Shown piece by piece: positions 35,666 to 47,313 of a stretch of DNA of 64,000 nt. Where the stretch lies: assembly GCA_022829145.1 (NCBI GenBank), contig CM040747.1, positions 35,418,052 through 35,482,051 of the forward strand. Reading direction: 5' to 3'. The notes under the pieces are model-generated. The model searched no databases and had not been told where the DNA came from. It saw only the letters and a program-made list of their open reading frames with translations. Origin of the DNA: Albula goreensis. Taxonomy: Eukaryota; Chordata; Actinopteri; Albuliformes; Albulidae. The position numbers were made by a program, and so were the translations under genes. Positions within the stretch are counted from its first letter, which is position 1. Every line of letters begins with the position of its first letter.

Positions 35666-35819
35666 ATCGGAACCTCAGATCCTCCAGAAGTAACAATGCT
35701 GAGGTCATTAGGCTGGGAGTGAGCTTTGGTTGCTCTAAATCATGCAGACAGGCCTGCAGAGACAGAAATCAGAATGAAGTGCTGCCATAACATGTATTGT
35801 GGAGGGGTCTTCTGTGTAC

Positions 35820-36300
35820 ATCACACTGTCTGTCAGAACTCAGCAAGTGGACACAGATGTGAAAAATAAACCGAAGTTACTTAGCAGCTGAAGTTCACAA
35901 AAAACAAAGTCAAGCCAGGCAAACCAGAGAAACACAGAAACAGTGAAAAATCACAATTCAGAAGGCGAAGCCAGTAAACAGGCAGGAAAATCTAAAAACC
36001 AGGATGGCACAGCAACGGTACAAATTCTCAAGACAGGAGACCAAAAAACCAGGAAACAGGCAAGGATAATAACAGGCAGACTATCAGAAACAAAGGCTTG
36101 TAGTGCACACAGAAATAAACTGAGATGAACTCACAATGAACAAGAGACAGGACAAGGTATAAATACACAGACTACCAGGCAAACAAGACTCAGGTCAACA
36201 GCGAGGCAGGTGAAGCAAATCGGCAATCAGGTAACAGGTAATGAGGCAGGAGATGGGGCAGACAATGAAAACAAATTGAGGTTCCAAATGTAGCCCGTGC
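35820..36300. repeat. Purine-skewed sequence, possible retroelement fragment
   Basis: A long stretch with strong A/G bias contains repeated AGGCA/AACAGGC words and the run GACAAGGTATAAATACACAG. On the minus strand this looks like a pyrimidine-rich leader with a TATTTATAC box, as in some fish LTRs. Ends and duplications were not found, so the call is weak. Confidence 0.3.
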
Positions 36301-37289
36301 TATTATTTTGTTATTTTTCTTTATTTCCAAATTTGTATAAATGTATGAGAATACATTATAATGTACTATGCTAGCAATGTGTTTTTTTCATGGCCTGTAT
36401 TTGTTTAAATTATAAATGTTGGAATATTTATTTTCTGTATGTTTATTGGTTGCAAAGTAATTGTGACTAGTGATGGCGAAACCGAGGCTTTTGAAACAAT
36501 TGACACAATTGAAGCAATTGCTTCGAAAATGTATCGATGCTCCGACGCTTCACCCAGATGGGTATTACGTCACCATGATCAAATACGCATAATACAGCCC
36601 TACAATAGAAGTTTCCTATGGTTCTTTGCGAAGAGTCCGTGACTGACTGTCGTCACTTTGCAAGTTCGAATCTGGCTGGGTAGCTGTCTGAAGTTACACT
36701 TTCCACATGTATTTTCTGAATAAATAGTCTCTTTACTACGCTTTTTCTTACTTGAATATGCAGATAGGAGAAACATAGGCTGTGATGTGATTATCTGTGT
36801 GAAATGTCCTGAACTAATGACGAAGTCAGTGTTTAGCTACATCAAACCATACATTGGAACATGTAGACTACAGGAGTAAGCTAAGTTAAACCATGTGTTT
36901 CATCATGATCATTTTCCAAACACAAGAATGAATTACAAATTAAAAGGATCTGTCATAATTTCTTTGTCAATCTCTTTATTTGAGAATGCAGAGCATGCGA
37001 ATAATAGCGACCGAATAAGCTTTCCCTGAGACGCGAAAGAGAAAACCGAAGAATCTGTCTATTCAAGGCCTGTAGGCTTTCTCTCAGTAGGTTAGGTGGG
37101 TCATATTTTATTTAGTTACTCCATACACACGCATTCACAAGGTATAGCCCGCTGTAGAAGTATTATGCAATAAAAGTTAATAGGCTTGTTTAGATTCGAA
37201 CAACGCAACTTCGCTTTTCCTCACAAACAGCAGCTCAGAGTGTTAACCATTACACTACATGAACTGCTTACCTATAAAAGAGGGACAAG

Positions 37290-37535
37290 TGATTGGAACA
37301 ATTGACAATGCTAATGCATTGGACTGACTTAGATCATTTCGAAACATTATCTGACGCTTTGGAACAATTAAACACTGGCACGTCATCTGAAGCTTCAAAA
37401 CAATTAAAAGTGCCTTGAAACACTGCCACGCCATTTGATGCTTTGAAAAAATTAGAACTGTTTCGGAACACTGACATAGCTCACTCTTACGAACAATCAA
37501 GACTGTTTCCAAATGCTGTGGTAGCTGACTCTAAG
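37290..37535. repeat. 48-bp satellite-like array C1 (forward)
   Basis: Diverged units carry TTTGAAACAATTAAAA-TG and a G-A-ACACTG spacer. Unit type and orientation are the same as at 40125-40665. Confidence 0.7.
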
Positions 37536-37990
37536 CCTGCAATAAGTCTGCTTTGAAGAAGTGGATATTAGTTTACAGTTATTAACCAGTATAATATACT
37601 TCCTCAGATGTCACTATAATACGTTTTATTAAATAGCAACGACTTTGAAACGGTATTTTAAAGTAGGCCACATACATTCATAATTTTCTGGTTGTTATGC
37701 AGCATGTAACTTGCAGGAGGAAGCTATATTAGTGACATGATAACATAGGTTATGTGTCATATTTGCTCGACCATTGAGGATCATCTGTTTTTAAGAGGGT
37801 CGTAAAATATATGCACGTGAGATTATGCAACTACAAGATGCTTGAACTGTTTTATATCCTGATATATTGTTACATATGTCCAATTCTTCAATGCAGACTT
37901 ATTGCAGATTACTTGTTATGACATACATTTATGTCACCAGCAGATGTCCCCGAAGTGTTTCGAAACAGTTCCTTGTTCCGAAGAGTCAGC

Positions 37991-38506
37991 GGCTGCGTTC
38001 CAATACTCAATTTCGTCTCCTCCTTTCCTCCTTTCCTCCCCTCCTTTCCTCCGTGCCCCGGAAGCTGATTATGTGTCCTCCTTTCCTCCACTGTTCCAAA
38101 GTGCAATCTCGCCTCCTCCTTTCCTCCTTTCCTCCTTTTCGTTTCTCCAAACGGAGGATACATCGATGTATCCTACCGCGGAAGTCTTTTCACCTTTCTG
38201 CGTGACATCATTGTGCTCACGACCAGTCAGATTAAAAGACCATCCCACTGAATATTTTGATTGGCTTTGGTATCGTCAGAGTCAGTCGAAATTATTACTT
38301 CATCAATAGCCGACGTCGACTTTGATGACGGGCGAATCGGATTAGCTGTTCCAATATTCGATTCATCTCCTCCTTTCCTCCTTTCCTCCACTCGTTTCCT
38401 CCCCTCCTTTCCTCCATATATTTCCGGGATACTTCCGGGGTAGGAAAGGAGGGGAGGAAAGGAGGAGAGGAAAGGAGGAGACGAGAAAAAGTATTGGAAC
38501 GCAGCC
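37991..38506. mobile_element. Fold-back element copy 1, internally deleted
   Basis: The ends are GGCTGCGTTCCAATACTCAA and, reversed, GGCTGCGTTCCAATACTTTT. Both subterminal regions are long CTCCTTTCC/GGAAAGGAG tracts, and 38360-38485 is itself a large imperfect palindrome. Compared with 50498-51249 the centre is deleted (junction near 38256). It lies inside 48-bp array sequence. Confidence 0.75.
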
Positions 38507-39164
38507 ATCGATGTATCCTACTGCGGAAGTCTTTTCACATTTCTGCGTGACATCACTGTGCTCACGACCAGTCAGATTAAATGACCATCCCACAGAATAT
38601 TTCACTATCGAAAATTTCTAAAACATGACAAGGGATTTACTAATACTGAAGGATAAATGGGAGAACAGTCAACAATGTAATTTACATTACTGGGAAATAT
38701 TTTGTTTTGCGTTTTTAAACATAACCACATTGATGCGATATATTCACGTTTTTGAGCTGCGAATGGTAATTTTACCATTGTAAAATTGAGCGAGTTTATG
38801 TTGTGGTAAGTGTATTTATACTTTGTACAAATGTTTATATTACATCATGAGCAGAATGCGTGAAACTGACATTTATATTTTAATAAATCAAAAGGGCTGT
38901 AGGCGTGAAAGAAGCGTGATTGGCTTCGGTATTCTCGGAGTCAGTCGAAATTATTACTTCATCAGTAGCCGACGTCGACTTTGATGACGGGCGAATCGGA
39001 TTAGCTGTCCCAATATTCGATTCATTCCTCCTTTCCTCCTTTCCTCCACTCGTTTCCTCCCCTCCTTTCCTCCACATATTTCCGGCATACTTCCGGGGTA
39101 GGAAAGGAGGGGAGGAAAGAAGGAGAGGAAAGGAGGAGACGAGAAAAAGTATTGGAATGCAGCC
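38507..39164. mobile_element. Fold-back element copy 2, left end missing, in tandem with copy 1
   Basis: It abuts copy 1 at 38506/38507 and starts at the internal ATCGATGTATCCTAC motif that copy 1 has at 38162, so about 170 bp of left end is lacking. It keeps the centre that copy 1 lacks (ACATTGATGCGATATATTCACG at about 38729). The right end is, reversed, GGCTGCATTCCAATACTTTT. Confidence 0.75.
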
Positions 39165-39174
39165 AGCGTCCAAA

Positions 39175-39625
39175 GCGTTTGGAAACAGTCTTGATTGTTC
39201 CTAAGTGTCAGCTGTGGTAACGTTTTAACAGTCTTAATTGTTTACAACATAAGTGTCCGATAACGTGGCAGTGTTTGGAAACAGTCTTAATTGTATCAAA
39301 GCCTGAATTAACTGTGCAGTGTTTCCAAACAGTTTTAATTGTTCCTAAGAGTGCAGCGTCCCGAGGCAGTTTTAACTGTTTCAAAGCTGCTGATGACGTG
39401 CAGTGTTTCGAGACAGTCCTAATTGTTTCAAAGCCTCAATTAACGGAGCAGTTTTCCGAAGCACTTTTAATTGTTTCAAAGCTGCTGATGAAGTGGCAGT
39501 GTTTCAAGACAGTCGTAATTGTTTCAAAGCCTCAATTAACGGTGCAGTGTTCCAAAGCACTTTTAATTGTTTCAAAGTGTCAGATGAGATGGCAGTGTTT
39601 CCAGACAGTCTTAATTGTAAGAAGT
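39175..39625. repeat. 48-bp satellite-like array C2 (reverse)
   Basis: Units read AATTGTTTCAAAGC(C/T) followed by an AGTGTTTC-A-ACAGTC spacer, in the opposite orientation to the array at 40125-40665. Since 48 is a multiple of three, the array leaves long open frames with a 16-residue period. They are artefacts. Confidence 0.85.
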
Positions 39626-40124
39626 TAATTATGTTATGTTGTAAAGCAATGACACAGTAATAACTAGGTTTAAATCTTGCCTATCATGTTTGTTGTTTTC
39701 TCTCGTTTTATAAGTTCAGTTCCTCAGTGAAGACAGAAAAAGGTTAATAAAATCACAAAAACCATGTGTGGAGCTGGTGTTACATGTTACAGACACTATC
39801 AAAACTAGCAAGCACTCACTGTCAGGAGTATAGCCTAATTAACATGCAATGGCTATGGCAATTACAACTTATACTACATGGATAAACTTCAATTAATAGA
39901 AGCAAATTAAATGGTTTGGAAACTACTGTTTCGGAACACCAATGATAGTGACATCTAGGGGTGATGAATGTCATAAATAAATTAAATATTACATCCTATT
40001 GATAACAGCGAAAAGACACTGTAGTTCGGATTCGGAAAGTAGAACATTGCGAAAGGTCACAAACAGAAACCCAGAGCTTTAGCCATCAGACTATTTTGAC
40101 GGATAATCACAGCATGGGGGAAAA
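39626..40124. other. Spacer between inverted 48-bp arrays
   Basis: About 500 bp of AT-rich single-copy-looking sequence forms the loop of the C2/C3 inverted repeat. Confidence 0.5.
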
Positions 40125-40665
40125 TGCATTAAACCAATTGACAACGCTGATGCATTGGAAAGGCTCAGATTGTGTCGAAACCTTAGCATAGCTGGTGCCT
40201 CAGAACAATTAAGACTGCTTCCAAAAACTGCACCGTTAACTGATGGTTTGAAACAATTAGTAGGACTGTCTGGAAACTCTGCACTGTTAATTGACATTTT
40301 GGAACAATTAAGACTTTGTCTAAAAATTGCACCTTTAATTGAGGCTTTGAAACAATTAGGACTGTCTCGAAACACTGCCACGTCATCAGCAGCTTTGAAA
40401 CAATTAAAAGTGCTTCGGAACACTGCACCGTTAATTGAGGCTTTGAAACAATTAGGACTGTCTCGAAACACAAATGCAGCTGACTCTGAGGAACAATTAA
40501 GACGTTTCGAAAAACTGCAGCTTCATCCCACACTTTGAAACAATTAAAACTGTTTGGAAACATTGCACCGTTAATTCACACTGAAACAATTAGGAATGTC
40601 TTGAAACACTGACACAGTTGATATTTCGGAACAATCTAGACAGCTACTAAACACTTTAGCCCCCT
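40125..40665. repeat. 48-bp satellite-like array C3 (forward)
   Basis: The GCTTTGAAACAATT word recurs at 40344, 40392 and 40440, exactly 48 bp apart, with alternating spacers (GGACTGTCTCGAAACAC and AAAGTGCTTCGGAACAC), so the true period may be 96 bp. It mirrors array C2 closely. Confidence 0.88.
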
Positions 40666-40744
40666 GACTCATGGGAACAATGAATTGTTTCGAAACACTT
40701 GTGTTGGGGACATACTGTAGGCAAAATGTCATTACAAGTAGCCT

Positions 40745-40795
40745 ACAATAAGACACACACACAGACACACACACACACTCACACACACACACACA
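40745..40795. repeat. (CA)n microsatellite
   Basis: CACACACACAGACACACACA-type run with single substitutions. Confidence 0.9.
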
Positions 40796-40885
40796 TTTGT
40801 GAACGTCACTGCGATAGATATTTTAATACTAGTTGAGGAATAGCATATAGTTATTTTTGTCTTGGCTTCCGACTTGTTGGACACA

Positions 40886-41000
40886 TTGGACCTCATTTAT
40901 CAATTTATTCCTAAAACTGTGTGTTAATTTATGCGTAACCTGAAACGAACAAACAAAATCCGCCCTATTTTTCAAACTTTGATGTGGAATTCCGTACATA
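40886..41000. mobile_element. Harbinger-type terminal fragment
   Basis: Starts GGACCTCATTTATCAATTTA, close to the GGGCCTCATTCATCAA terminus of the element at 54457. No matching opposite end was found nearby, so it is a fragment or a badly diverged copy. Confidence 0.45.
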
Positions 41001-42580
41001 TGTTGATTAATAACTATTACTCCATCATAAACGAGACACGCATTCATAGATTTGGTGTTTAGCACCTCTCCTGTGATATTTTTGACGCTCCAGGAATACC
41101 ACAGGAGCTTGGAATTCCGTTGCAGACAACATAGAAAGGTGGCAAAGAAAAGATTAAAGGAAAAATTATCCATAGCGGTGATAAAAGTTCTTCTCATGGA
41201 ATTCCAATATTAAAAATAATGGGCAACGTCGCTGTACGCTTATGTAACACGATGAAAACAACCAATACAGTTAACTTTAACTTGACTCATAATTACAAAG
41301 CAAGTAGCAGACCAGTGAAGCTAAATAACAACATCGAGATAAATGTAACTACCCCAACTATAACCTACCCATTCTGAACTAAATGCGGCGCTACAAGTCA
41401 CGACAATAACTATTTACAGTTAATGAACTTGTCACAATAGATAGGTAAACTATGTGTGTAGCTACTGTAAAATTCAGAGGTGATGTTTGATTTGCTAATG
41501 AACAAGGACGTATTGAAGCGGTCAGCTAGGCAATTAACATGATCTCTTCCCCCTCGACTTTAAAACGCCACACAAAAGCTATTCTACTAACTTGATTTGT
41601 TGAAGGATTTGTTAAGGACGTTTTCCGGCATTTTCCAATGACTGGGTGCATTGCTGTCATGGCACACTAGTCGGGTGACCAGATCAAAATGGTCCCAGAT
41701 TCTATCATGCAAGCATCATCTTGTACGTATGATATTTTCAAGTGGTACAAATTTTATCTTACAGAATTATATATTTAATTTCCCGAAACAGATATTACTT
41801 CGACTTTTGCAGAAAACTATACGTTCTCACGAAGATCTCCAGGTTATGTGCGTTATTTGTAGTTATTTAAATACGTATGTAGTGTCTTATTCCAAGAAGA
41901 CCCTGATCCCAGCTTATCGAAAATGGACCCATAAGATAAGGGAAAATATAGGTCATATTTCAGTGGGGTTTGACATAATGTTATCATGTAAACATGCCGT
42001 TTACATTCTAAAATTCCACATGGTTCGGAACAAGTTATGTTACGGCCACAAGTAAACATTCCAGGTAAATAACGAGCAAGGAACATTAAGAAAATAGGTC
42101 AAAGTTTCTAGGAATATTTTATTTAAGGTTCTGACCATGTTCTGACAACCAACAACTGTTAGCTGGGGTTTAGCCTTCTATGGGATATTTCACTCAATTT
42201 CTTTGAGAGGTCCATTAATGTGCAAAAAAAAAACCTAACAAGAATTCAATCTTCAGGAAGGCGAACATTTGCAGTTATTCAGATAGTAGCCTATGTTTCA
42301 AATTACATCAGAAGCCTTTGAATATTATTAAGGTTATGAACTCCAGACAGCGTGTAGAACTTTGATAGCCTGTAACATTTAAACACCATCTCCACACATA
42401 ATTTTCTTGATTTTATTCTCGTGATTTTATTCACCTTTTCTGTACTCACTGGGGTATTTACAAAACAAGAGCAAACTGCATCAAACATGAAAGACAAGAA
42501 ATAAACATTGACAATAATGAGTCTTTGATGAAACACAGAACATAACTTTTCTTCTGACGCTGTGAACTGTCGGAAACGCT
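41001..42580. other. Right interior of the hAT-bounded domain
   Basis: AT-rich sequence with no coding pattern that I can place. A 134-codon open stretch (41651-42055) shows no motif. From about 42590 the sequence becomes GC-richer and belongs to the right subterminal region. Confidence 0.4.
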
Positions 42581-42739
42581 CCACATTTGAACTTGTCCGT
42601 TACGTCAAGTAGGAAACGTGATGACGTTAAACGCGTGCTTCGGCTGGGGCTCCGGAGCAGTGTGCCGAAACACAGCTGCTTCGAATGATTCGACGCAGCT
42701 TCGGAGCCCCGTCTCATTTCGCCTATCTCTAATTGTGAC

Positions 42740-43730
42740 CCTTGAACCTGAATCTGGAGTGGCGGGAGTGAGTGCGCGGAGAGATGGAGAGGAGCGGACG
42801 GCTAGTCTGAGCTCGCGCTATTGATATATGTACTCCTACGCTGTCTGTCCACGTCTAGGCAATTGGACTGGAATGTAACCGGGAAAAGCTGTCGGTTAGA
42901 CAGCTACGATACTGGGGACTGTATTTTGTTTGTTTACCGTGCTTATAGAAACGAGTGTAGCCTGCCTCGTAGAGGACCTTGCAGACTGAGTTTGTTGAGG
43001 AAAAGGAGAACTCGCCATTCGACTGGACAAGGTGGATGGAAGGGAGAACTCGACGCCATTAACAACAGTCAGCGCGAAGGACACTGTGGCTCCACTCATT
43101 CAACCACTACAGCACGTTGTTGCTCATCCGAAACTTCAGGAAAAGGTTTGCTTTTTTGTTTGCTTTCGAGCGAAGCGGCCATTAAGTTTCTGGTCACGGC
43201 GTACCAGAGCTACGAACAGGCCTGCAGCGAGGGGGGTAATTTTAAGTTTTAAGCCGGCATAGGACATTTAGTTGTTTGAACTTCAATACAATTGAAACTA
43301 TTGCTGTTTATCTGTGTGAATGTTATGACATTGTGTGATTTTATGGTGCATTATCCTGTATATATTTACCATTTTGGGTAATATTCAGTTATTTCGTTGT
43401 GTAAGAGAGCGTTAGCTCACTTGTAGGAGAGTTAGCCGAGACTGCTAACTAAAAGTGACTAAGGTCACCAGTTTCTTTTGAATTATACTAATTTGCGTAA
43501 CTTGAAGAAGCTAAGACGCTTATTTCTTATTTCTGTTTTTATGTCATTTTATTTGTTTGTAAAGCACAAGATTTCTAATTTTGAAAGTAAAATGTATGTT
43601 TTTTATACCCGCTGTAGTGGAAATTGCGTTTATTACGAAGGGTATCGAGTTGACAAGGGATAGTGGCTATAATTTTGCATGAGCATTCAGTACCTAATCC
43701 TATGAGGTAATACATATATTGTATTGCAAG
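42740..43730. other. GC-rich then AT-rich sequence, probable 5' part of a hAT copy
   Basis: From 42740 to 43260 the sequence is GC- and CpG-richer and starts with ATGGAGAGGAGCGGACGGCT near 42784, but that frame closes at once. The rest to 43730 is AT-rich. It lies directly upstream of a hAT transposase remnant and may be its 5' untranslated region. Confidence 0.35.
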
Positions 43731-43734
43731 TGAT

Positions 43735-44470
43735 TGAAAAGAACTCAGGGCGCCCCAAATAGAGAGCTCAGAATATTCTGGAGTCCCATGTCTATTAACG
43801 TGGCATGGCGGGGCACTACACAAATGAAATACCTGGACAATCCAGACACAGGAAGGTACCTCAAAGGTACAAGTAAGTTAGCTCCCAGTCTGCTACGGAG
43901 GACTACCAAGCCCAAAACTTGGAGGAGCACTACTGGGAAAAGGTGTTCTTTACCTTTCTTGATATACTCCCCTAGGAGCTACACCGGAGATTCAAGGGGA
44001 AGGATGACACGCCAGCTGGGTCAATCCTATCAGGTCTTCTCTGCCTTACCATCTCAAGTCACTGGAAGGGCATGACAGATGACAGAGTTGCCCTATCTGT
44101 CAGAGATGTGTGCCAGTTTTATGATGTGGAGGAAGAAAATGTCACCAAATTCAAGGTATTCCACTCATCATATGCTCTCCCATCCAGCAATGTCAAAGCT
44201 GTGGAATCAGTTTTCCCTAATCTGACTATGCTCCTCAAAACATATGCTACAATCCCAGTTACAACTGCTTCAGTGGAGTGATCATACTCTAAACTGAAGC
44301 TGATCAAACCCAGCTCATAAACCGGTGTGGAGAAAGAAGGCTCTCTGCTCTTCTGCTGCTGTCAGTTGAGAGGGATATCCCAGTTCACCATAATTAGGTT
44401 ATTGACATATATAAACACATGGCCAAAAGAAGAATTCTGCTAGGCTCCACCACCCACCATCTCCCTTCCC
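43735..44470 (+). pseudogene. hAT transposase C-terminal remnant (ZMYM1/TTF-like)
   Basis: Joined frames give SGLLCLTISSHW, then VRDVCQFYDVEEENVTKFKV, VFPNLTMLLKTYATIPVTTA and, past a stop, SYSKLKLIKPSS. The block FPN-x(8)-Y-x-TIPVT-A-S-x-E-SYSKLKLIK is the C-terminal dimerisation domain of hAT proteins in the ZMYM1/TTF-type group. Stops and frameshifts show it is dead. Only the last third of the protein is present. Confidence 0.75.
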
Positions 44471-45340
44471 TGAGTACTACACTCTCAAATCATAGCTTTC
44501 TCATTGACATTTTCACGTGTGTATGTGTGTGCATGTGTTTGTGAAACAAATGTTAATAGTTCCCTCTGTGGTTTACTCATGAGGTGTTTGCAAAATAAAC
44601 ATTGTAAAGGTTTATAGTTCCCTATGCAATTTTATCATAGAGGTGTGCTTATATTTTTATCTGGATTGCCTAATAACATAATGTTAATCTTAAGGATGAA
44701 GACCATTTCATCATACATGATGCATCATAGCTTTTTGCATTCTGGTGAGGCCCCATGTTGTGAAGTAGGTGCCCTTTTTTATGTTTTCACCCCTGCCCTT
44801 AAAATAAAACAGCCTGTGTCTGCCACTGCAAACATTCAATTATTACCAACAAGGGTTGTGGAAAAAGGTTTGTGTCTTGAGCTCTCCAAAGATTACCTGT
44901 CATCCCATCACGTGAACTCTCAACCAATCAGAGGGGATAGAGGTTCCTCTCGTCAGAATTCCGTTCTTGTTTAGATTCCTTTCGATTCCTGGTTAGGCAG
45001 GCATGTAAAGTTTGGGAATGACGTCAGTCATAAATGCGACTGCTGTGTGTACAGCTGTTTGGATGCCCAATAATTTAATCGTATGTATCTCCTACACATT
45101 TATTGTATTTTCATATCCTAATAATTACGAAGTGCCTTGAATGAATCATTCCACCTCATTTATTTATGACACATTTAAATTTCACTAATTTATTTCTACA
45201 CAAGCACACCAGACAGCTCAGTCACATGCTGCCGAATTTGTCAAGTGTGTACTAGAAAGAGACAGTCTGTTTGTGCAGCATTAGATCGCTCTTGCCAAGA
45301 CACAGCAGAACGAAAAAAGTAAGCAGTTGAAGCATTCATT
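44471..45340. other. Unassigned sequence between two hAT remnants
   Basis: AT-rich sequence. A CCCTTTTTTATGTTTTCACC run at 44769-44790 could be a degraded terminal repeat, but I found no partner. Confidence 0.35.
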
Positions 45341-45344
45341 TATT

Positions 45345-47260
45345 TAATTGTAACATGCAGACAGCAAAATCTGCCTCTTAAGGGTCACACTGGCAATCGT
45401 AGAAATTAAATTCGTAGAAATTAAAAGTTTTTCTAAAGTACCATTCAGATGGTGTTGTGACTTTGAAACAATATTTTCAGCTTTCACATTCAAATGCAAA
45501 TTACTGTGGCCATCAAGTTCAAAGTGAGAATTGAATTGTGTGGGAAACAGATTCCAAACTAAATTCTGGACAAATGCCAGTGCTCCCAATGGTTTTCTGT
45601 CTTGATGGATGAAATGACTGACATTAACAATTCCGAACAAATTTCATTGCTAATGATTTGTGACTGGAAACTATTCAATGAGAGAGTACTTTTTGTGTTT
45701 TGTTTCAACTGCTGTCACAACGAGTGAGATGTTAACCAACGTTTTCCTGGACAAACTAAACAAATTCAAGTTAGATCCAGTGAACACGGAGGGACAGAGC
45801 AGGGCTGATGACAGGCATAGGCCGTATAGGCGGTCGCCGAGAGCGCCACCTTCTGGTTGGCGCTGGTCACCTTCAAAGGAAAAAGATAAAAAATAATACA
45901 AATTCGCCAGTGGGCGCCCTTCCTCATTTTCTGCCTTGAGGTAACAAATGAACAAATAAAGAAAGCAAGAAATACACTTTGCACCACGAGTTGACAGACT
46001 CTACCAAGATTTTGGCTTACTGCTGCAAAGTTTGCTTAGATCTTAGGCTACCTTTTACACAAATGTTGTTTTGCTGAAGACAGCTGTTTTCCCTCAGCTA
46101 TATTTGTTCACCTGGGGGGAACGTGTGTATGTTCTTCTGGAGGGAAAGCAGGGATTCTTAAGTGATAATGCTTTAATGCATTTACCATTTGAATGTATTG
46201 CCATTTCCTCCATGCAAATTATTTAATTTGTTGTAACAAATCAGTGGAATTAGGTTTATCTGGTAATAAATTACAAGTGATCTTTTTTTATTATTGTCAT
46301 AAAACCGCTCCTGTGTTGGTACTTACTGATCTGAGCAGTATTATTGAAGTAATTTGAAGTTGATCAGAATTGTTATCAACACCTTTCAATCTGTGCTTAT
46401 TTCCAGCACGACATTCATGCCAGTATCTTGGATGTTACGAACAGGTAAAGATAGTTGGTAATATTTAACAATTTATTCATTCTTTGATACGTGATTCCCT
46501 TATTTGAGAAGTAATTTTAATTAATAAAACTGAAATATACTTTTCACAGGCATTGCAGCCGTGGGGGATGTGTCCCCCACACTTTCTCCGGATCATCATC
46601 TAACCCAATTAACACCCATATGTGTGTATAGCTATATAGCTGTCTTGTTAATGCTCCATCTGCATTGGAATCCAATGCTGCAGTGTCAGGTTGGGGGGTT
46701 CCAACCCACTAACCACTGATACAAAGTTTGTTGTGGTTGTGACGTCACTGCCACACTGTTATTGAAGTCCACGAGCCGCTAATGTCTCTCATATTAAATA
46801 TCCTTTTTTCACATTTTAAACACTTATTTCTGCTTTCTCGTTTTTCAAACCTTAATAGTCCAGCTGTGCTATATTCGTCTTGGTGAATTTTGAGTGGACC
46901 AAATCCAAATTTTTCCCAGGGCACCAAAATGGCTAGAGTCGGCCCTGGGACAGGGTAATGACGGGGCTGGTAACGTCAGTGTCAAGGTGCGAGGGGTGCA
47001 GGCCCACATAACCACCGTCCAAGACATTGTAAATTTCATAACAGCATCCCCAGAAAGGCAACAGATACTTATAGATGACAATCTAGAAAGTTTTTAGATA
47101 TACGCTGAGAGGGCTGTCCTTCAAAGTGTGTCATGGGGTCAACTTTTCATCTATTGGTTGATCGACAGCAGAGTGCATAGACTGAATACATGCCCACACC
47201 GGTGGCCAGGCTCAGTACAGAAATGTCTGGAGGTTGTAAATGACCTTTAGTGTGGAGGTT
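45345..47260 (+). pseudogene. hAT transposase remnant split by another hAT element
   Basis: The left part, across frames, gives FSVLMDEMTDIN (about 45596) and MREYFLCFVSTAVTTSEMLT (from 45678), then VFLDKLNKFKLDPVNTEGQ. After the inserted element at 45800-46947 it goes on as GNDGAGNVSVKVRGVQAHI (46957-47012). A later piece reads CPHRWPGSVQKCLEVVND. These are the RNase H-like core motifs of ZMYM1/TTF-type hAT transposases, normally G-Q-x-Y-D-G-A-x-x-M-x-G-x-x-x-GVQA. It has frame breaks and no C-terminal domain. Confidence 0.75.
45800..46947. mobile_element. 1148-bp non-autonomous hAT inside a hAT transposase
   Basis: The left end reads CAGGGCTGATGACAGGCATA and the right end, reversed, CAGGGCCGACTCTAGCCATT. 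The 8-bp duplications are GGACAGAG (45792-45799) and GGACAGGG (46948-46955), seven of eight identical. Subterminal GGCGCCACC / GGGCACCAAAA motifs pair up. Removing it rejoins the GQ-x-x-DGA motif of the host transposase. No transposase frame lies inside. Confidence 0.85.
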
Positions 47261-47313
47261 GCTCAAGAACTGAGGTGCTTATCTGATGGAGCAGAAAATA
47301 ATATTGCCGGTCA

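Larger units (their letters stand above)
36468..42731. mobile_element. 6264-bp hAT-bounded domain with perfect 8-bp duplication
   Basis: The left end is TAGTGATGGCGAAACCGAGG and the right end, reversed, TAGAGATAGGCGAAATGAGA. The flanks are identical: ATTGTGAC at 36460-36467 and at 42732-42739. The GCTTTGAAACAATT and GCTTCGAA words near both ends recur in large tandem arrays inside (37290-37535, 39175-39625, 40125-40665). Fold-back elements at 37991-39164 sit within. I find no transposase frame, so it is non-autonomous and has grown by internal repeat expansion. Confidence 0.85.

Noticed and set aside
36439-36642. 67-codon frame at the left end of the 6.3-kb domain
   Set aside because: It covers the hAT terminal repeat and its subterminal words, so it is not coding.
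37867-38605. Ser/Pro/Phe-rich and Lys/Glu-rich open frames near 38 kb, 39 kb and 50.5 kb
   Set aside because: They translate the CTCCTTTCC/GGAAAGGAG arms of the fold-back elements on both strands.
39275-39628. 117-codon open frame with repeated NCFKA-type residues
   Set aside because: It follows the 48-bp tandem array exactly (16-residue period). The inverted array gives the same residues on the other strand.
35466-40665. CRISPR-like arrays (regular repeats of 28 and 48 bp)
   Set aside because: Units are contiguous with no unique spacers and diverge from each other; the genome is eukaryotic. These are minisatellites.
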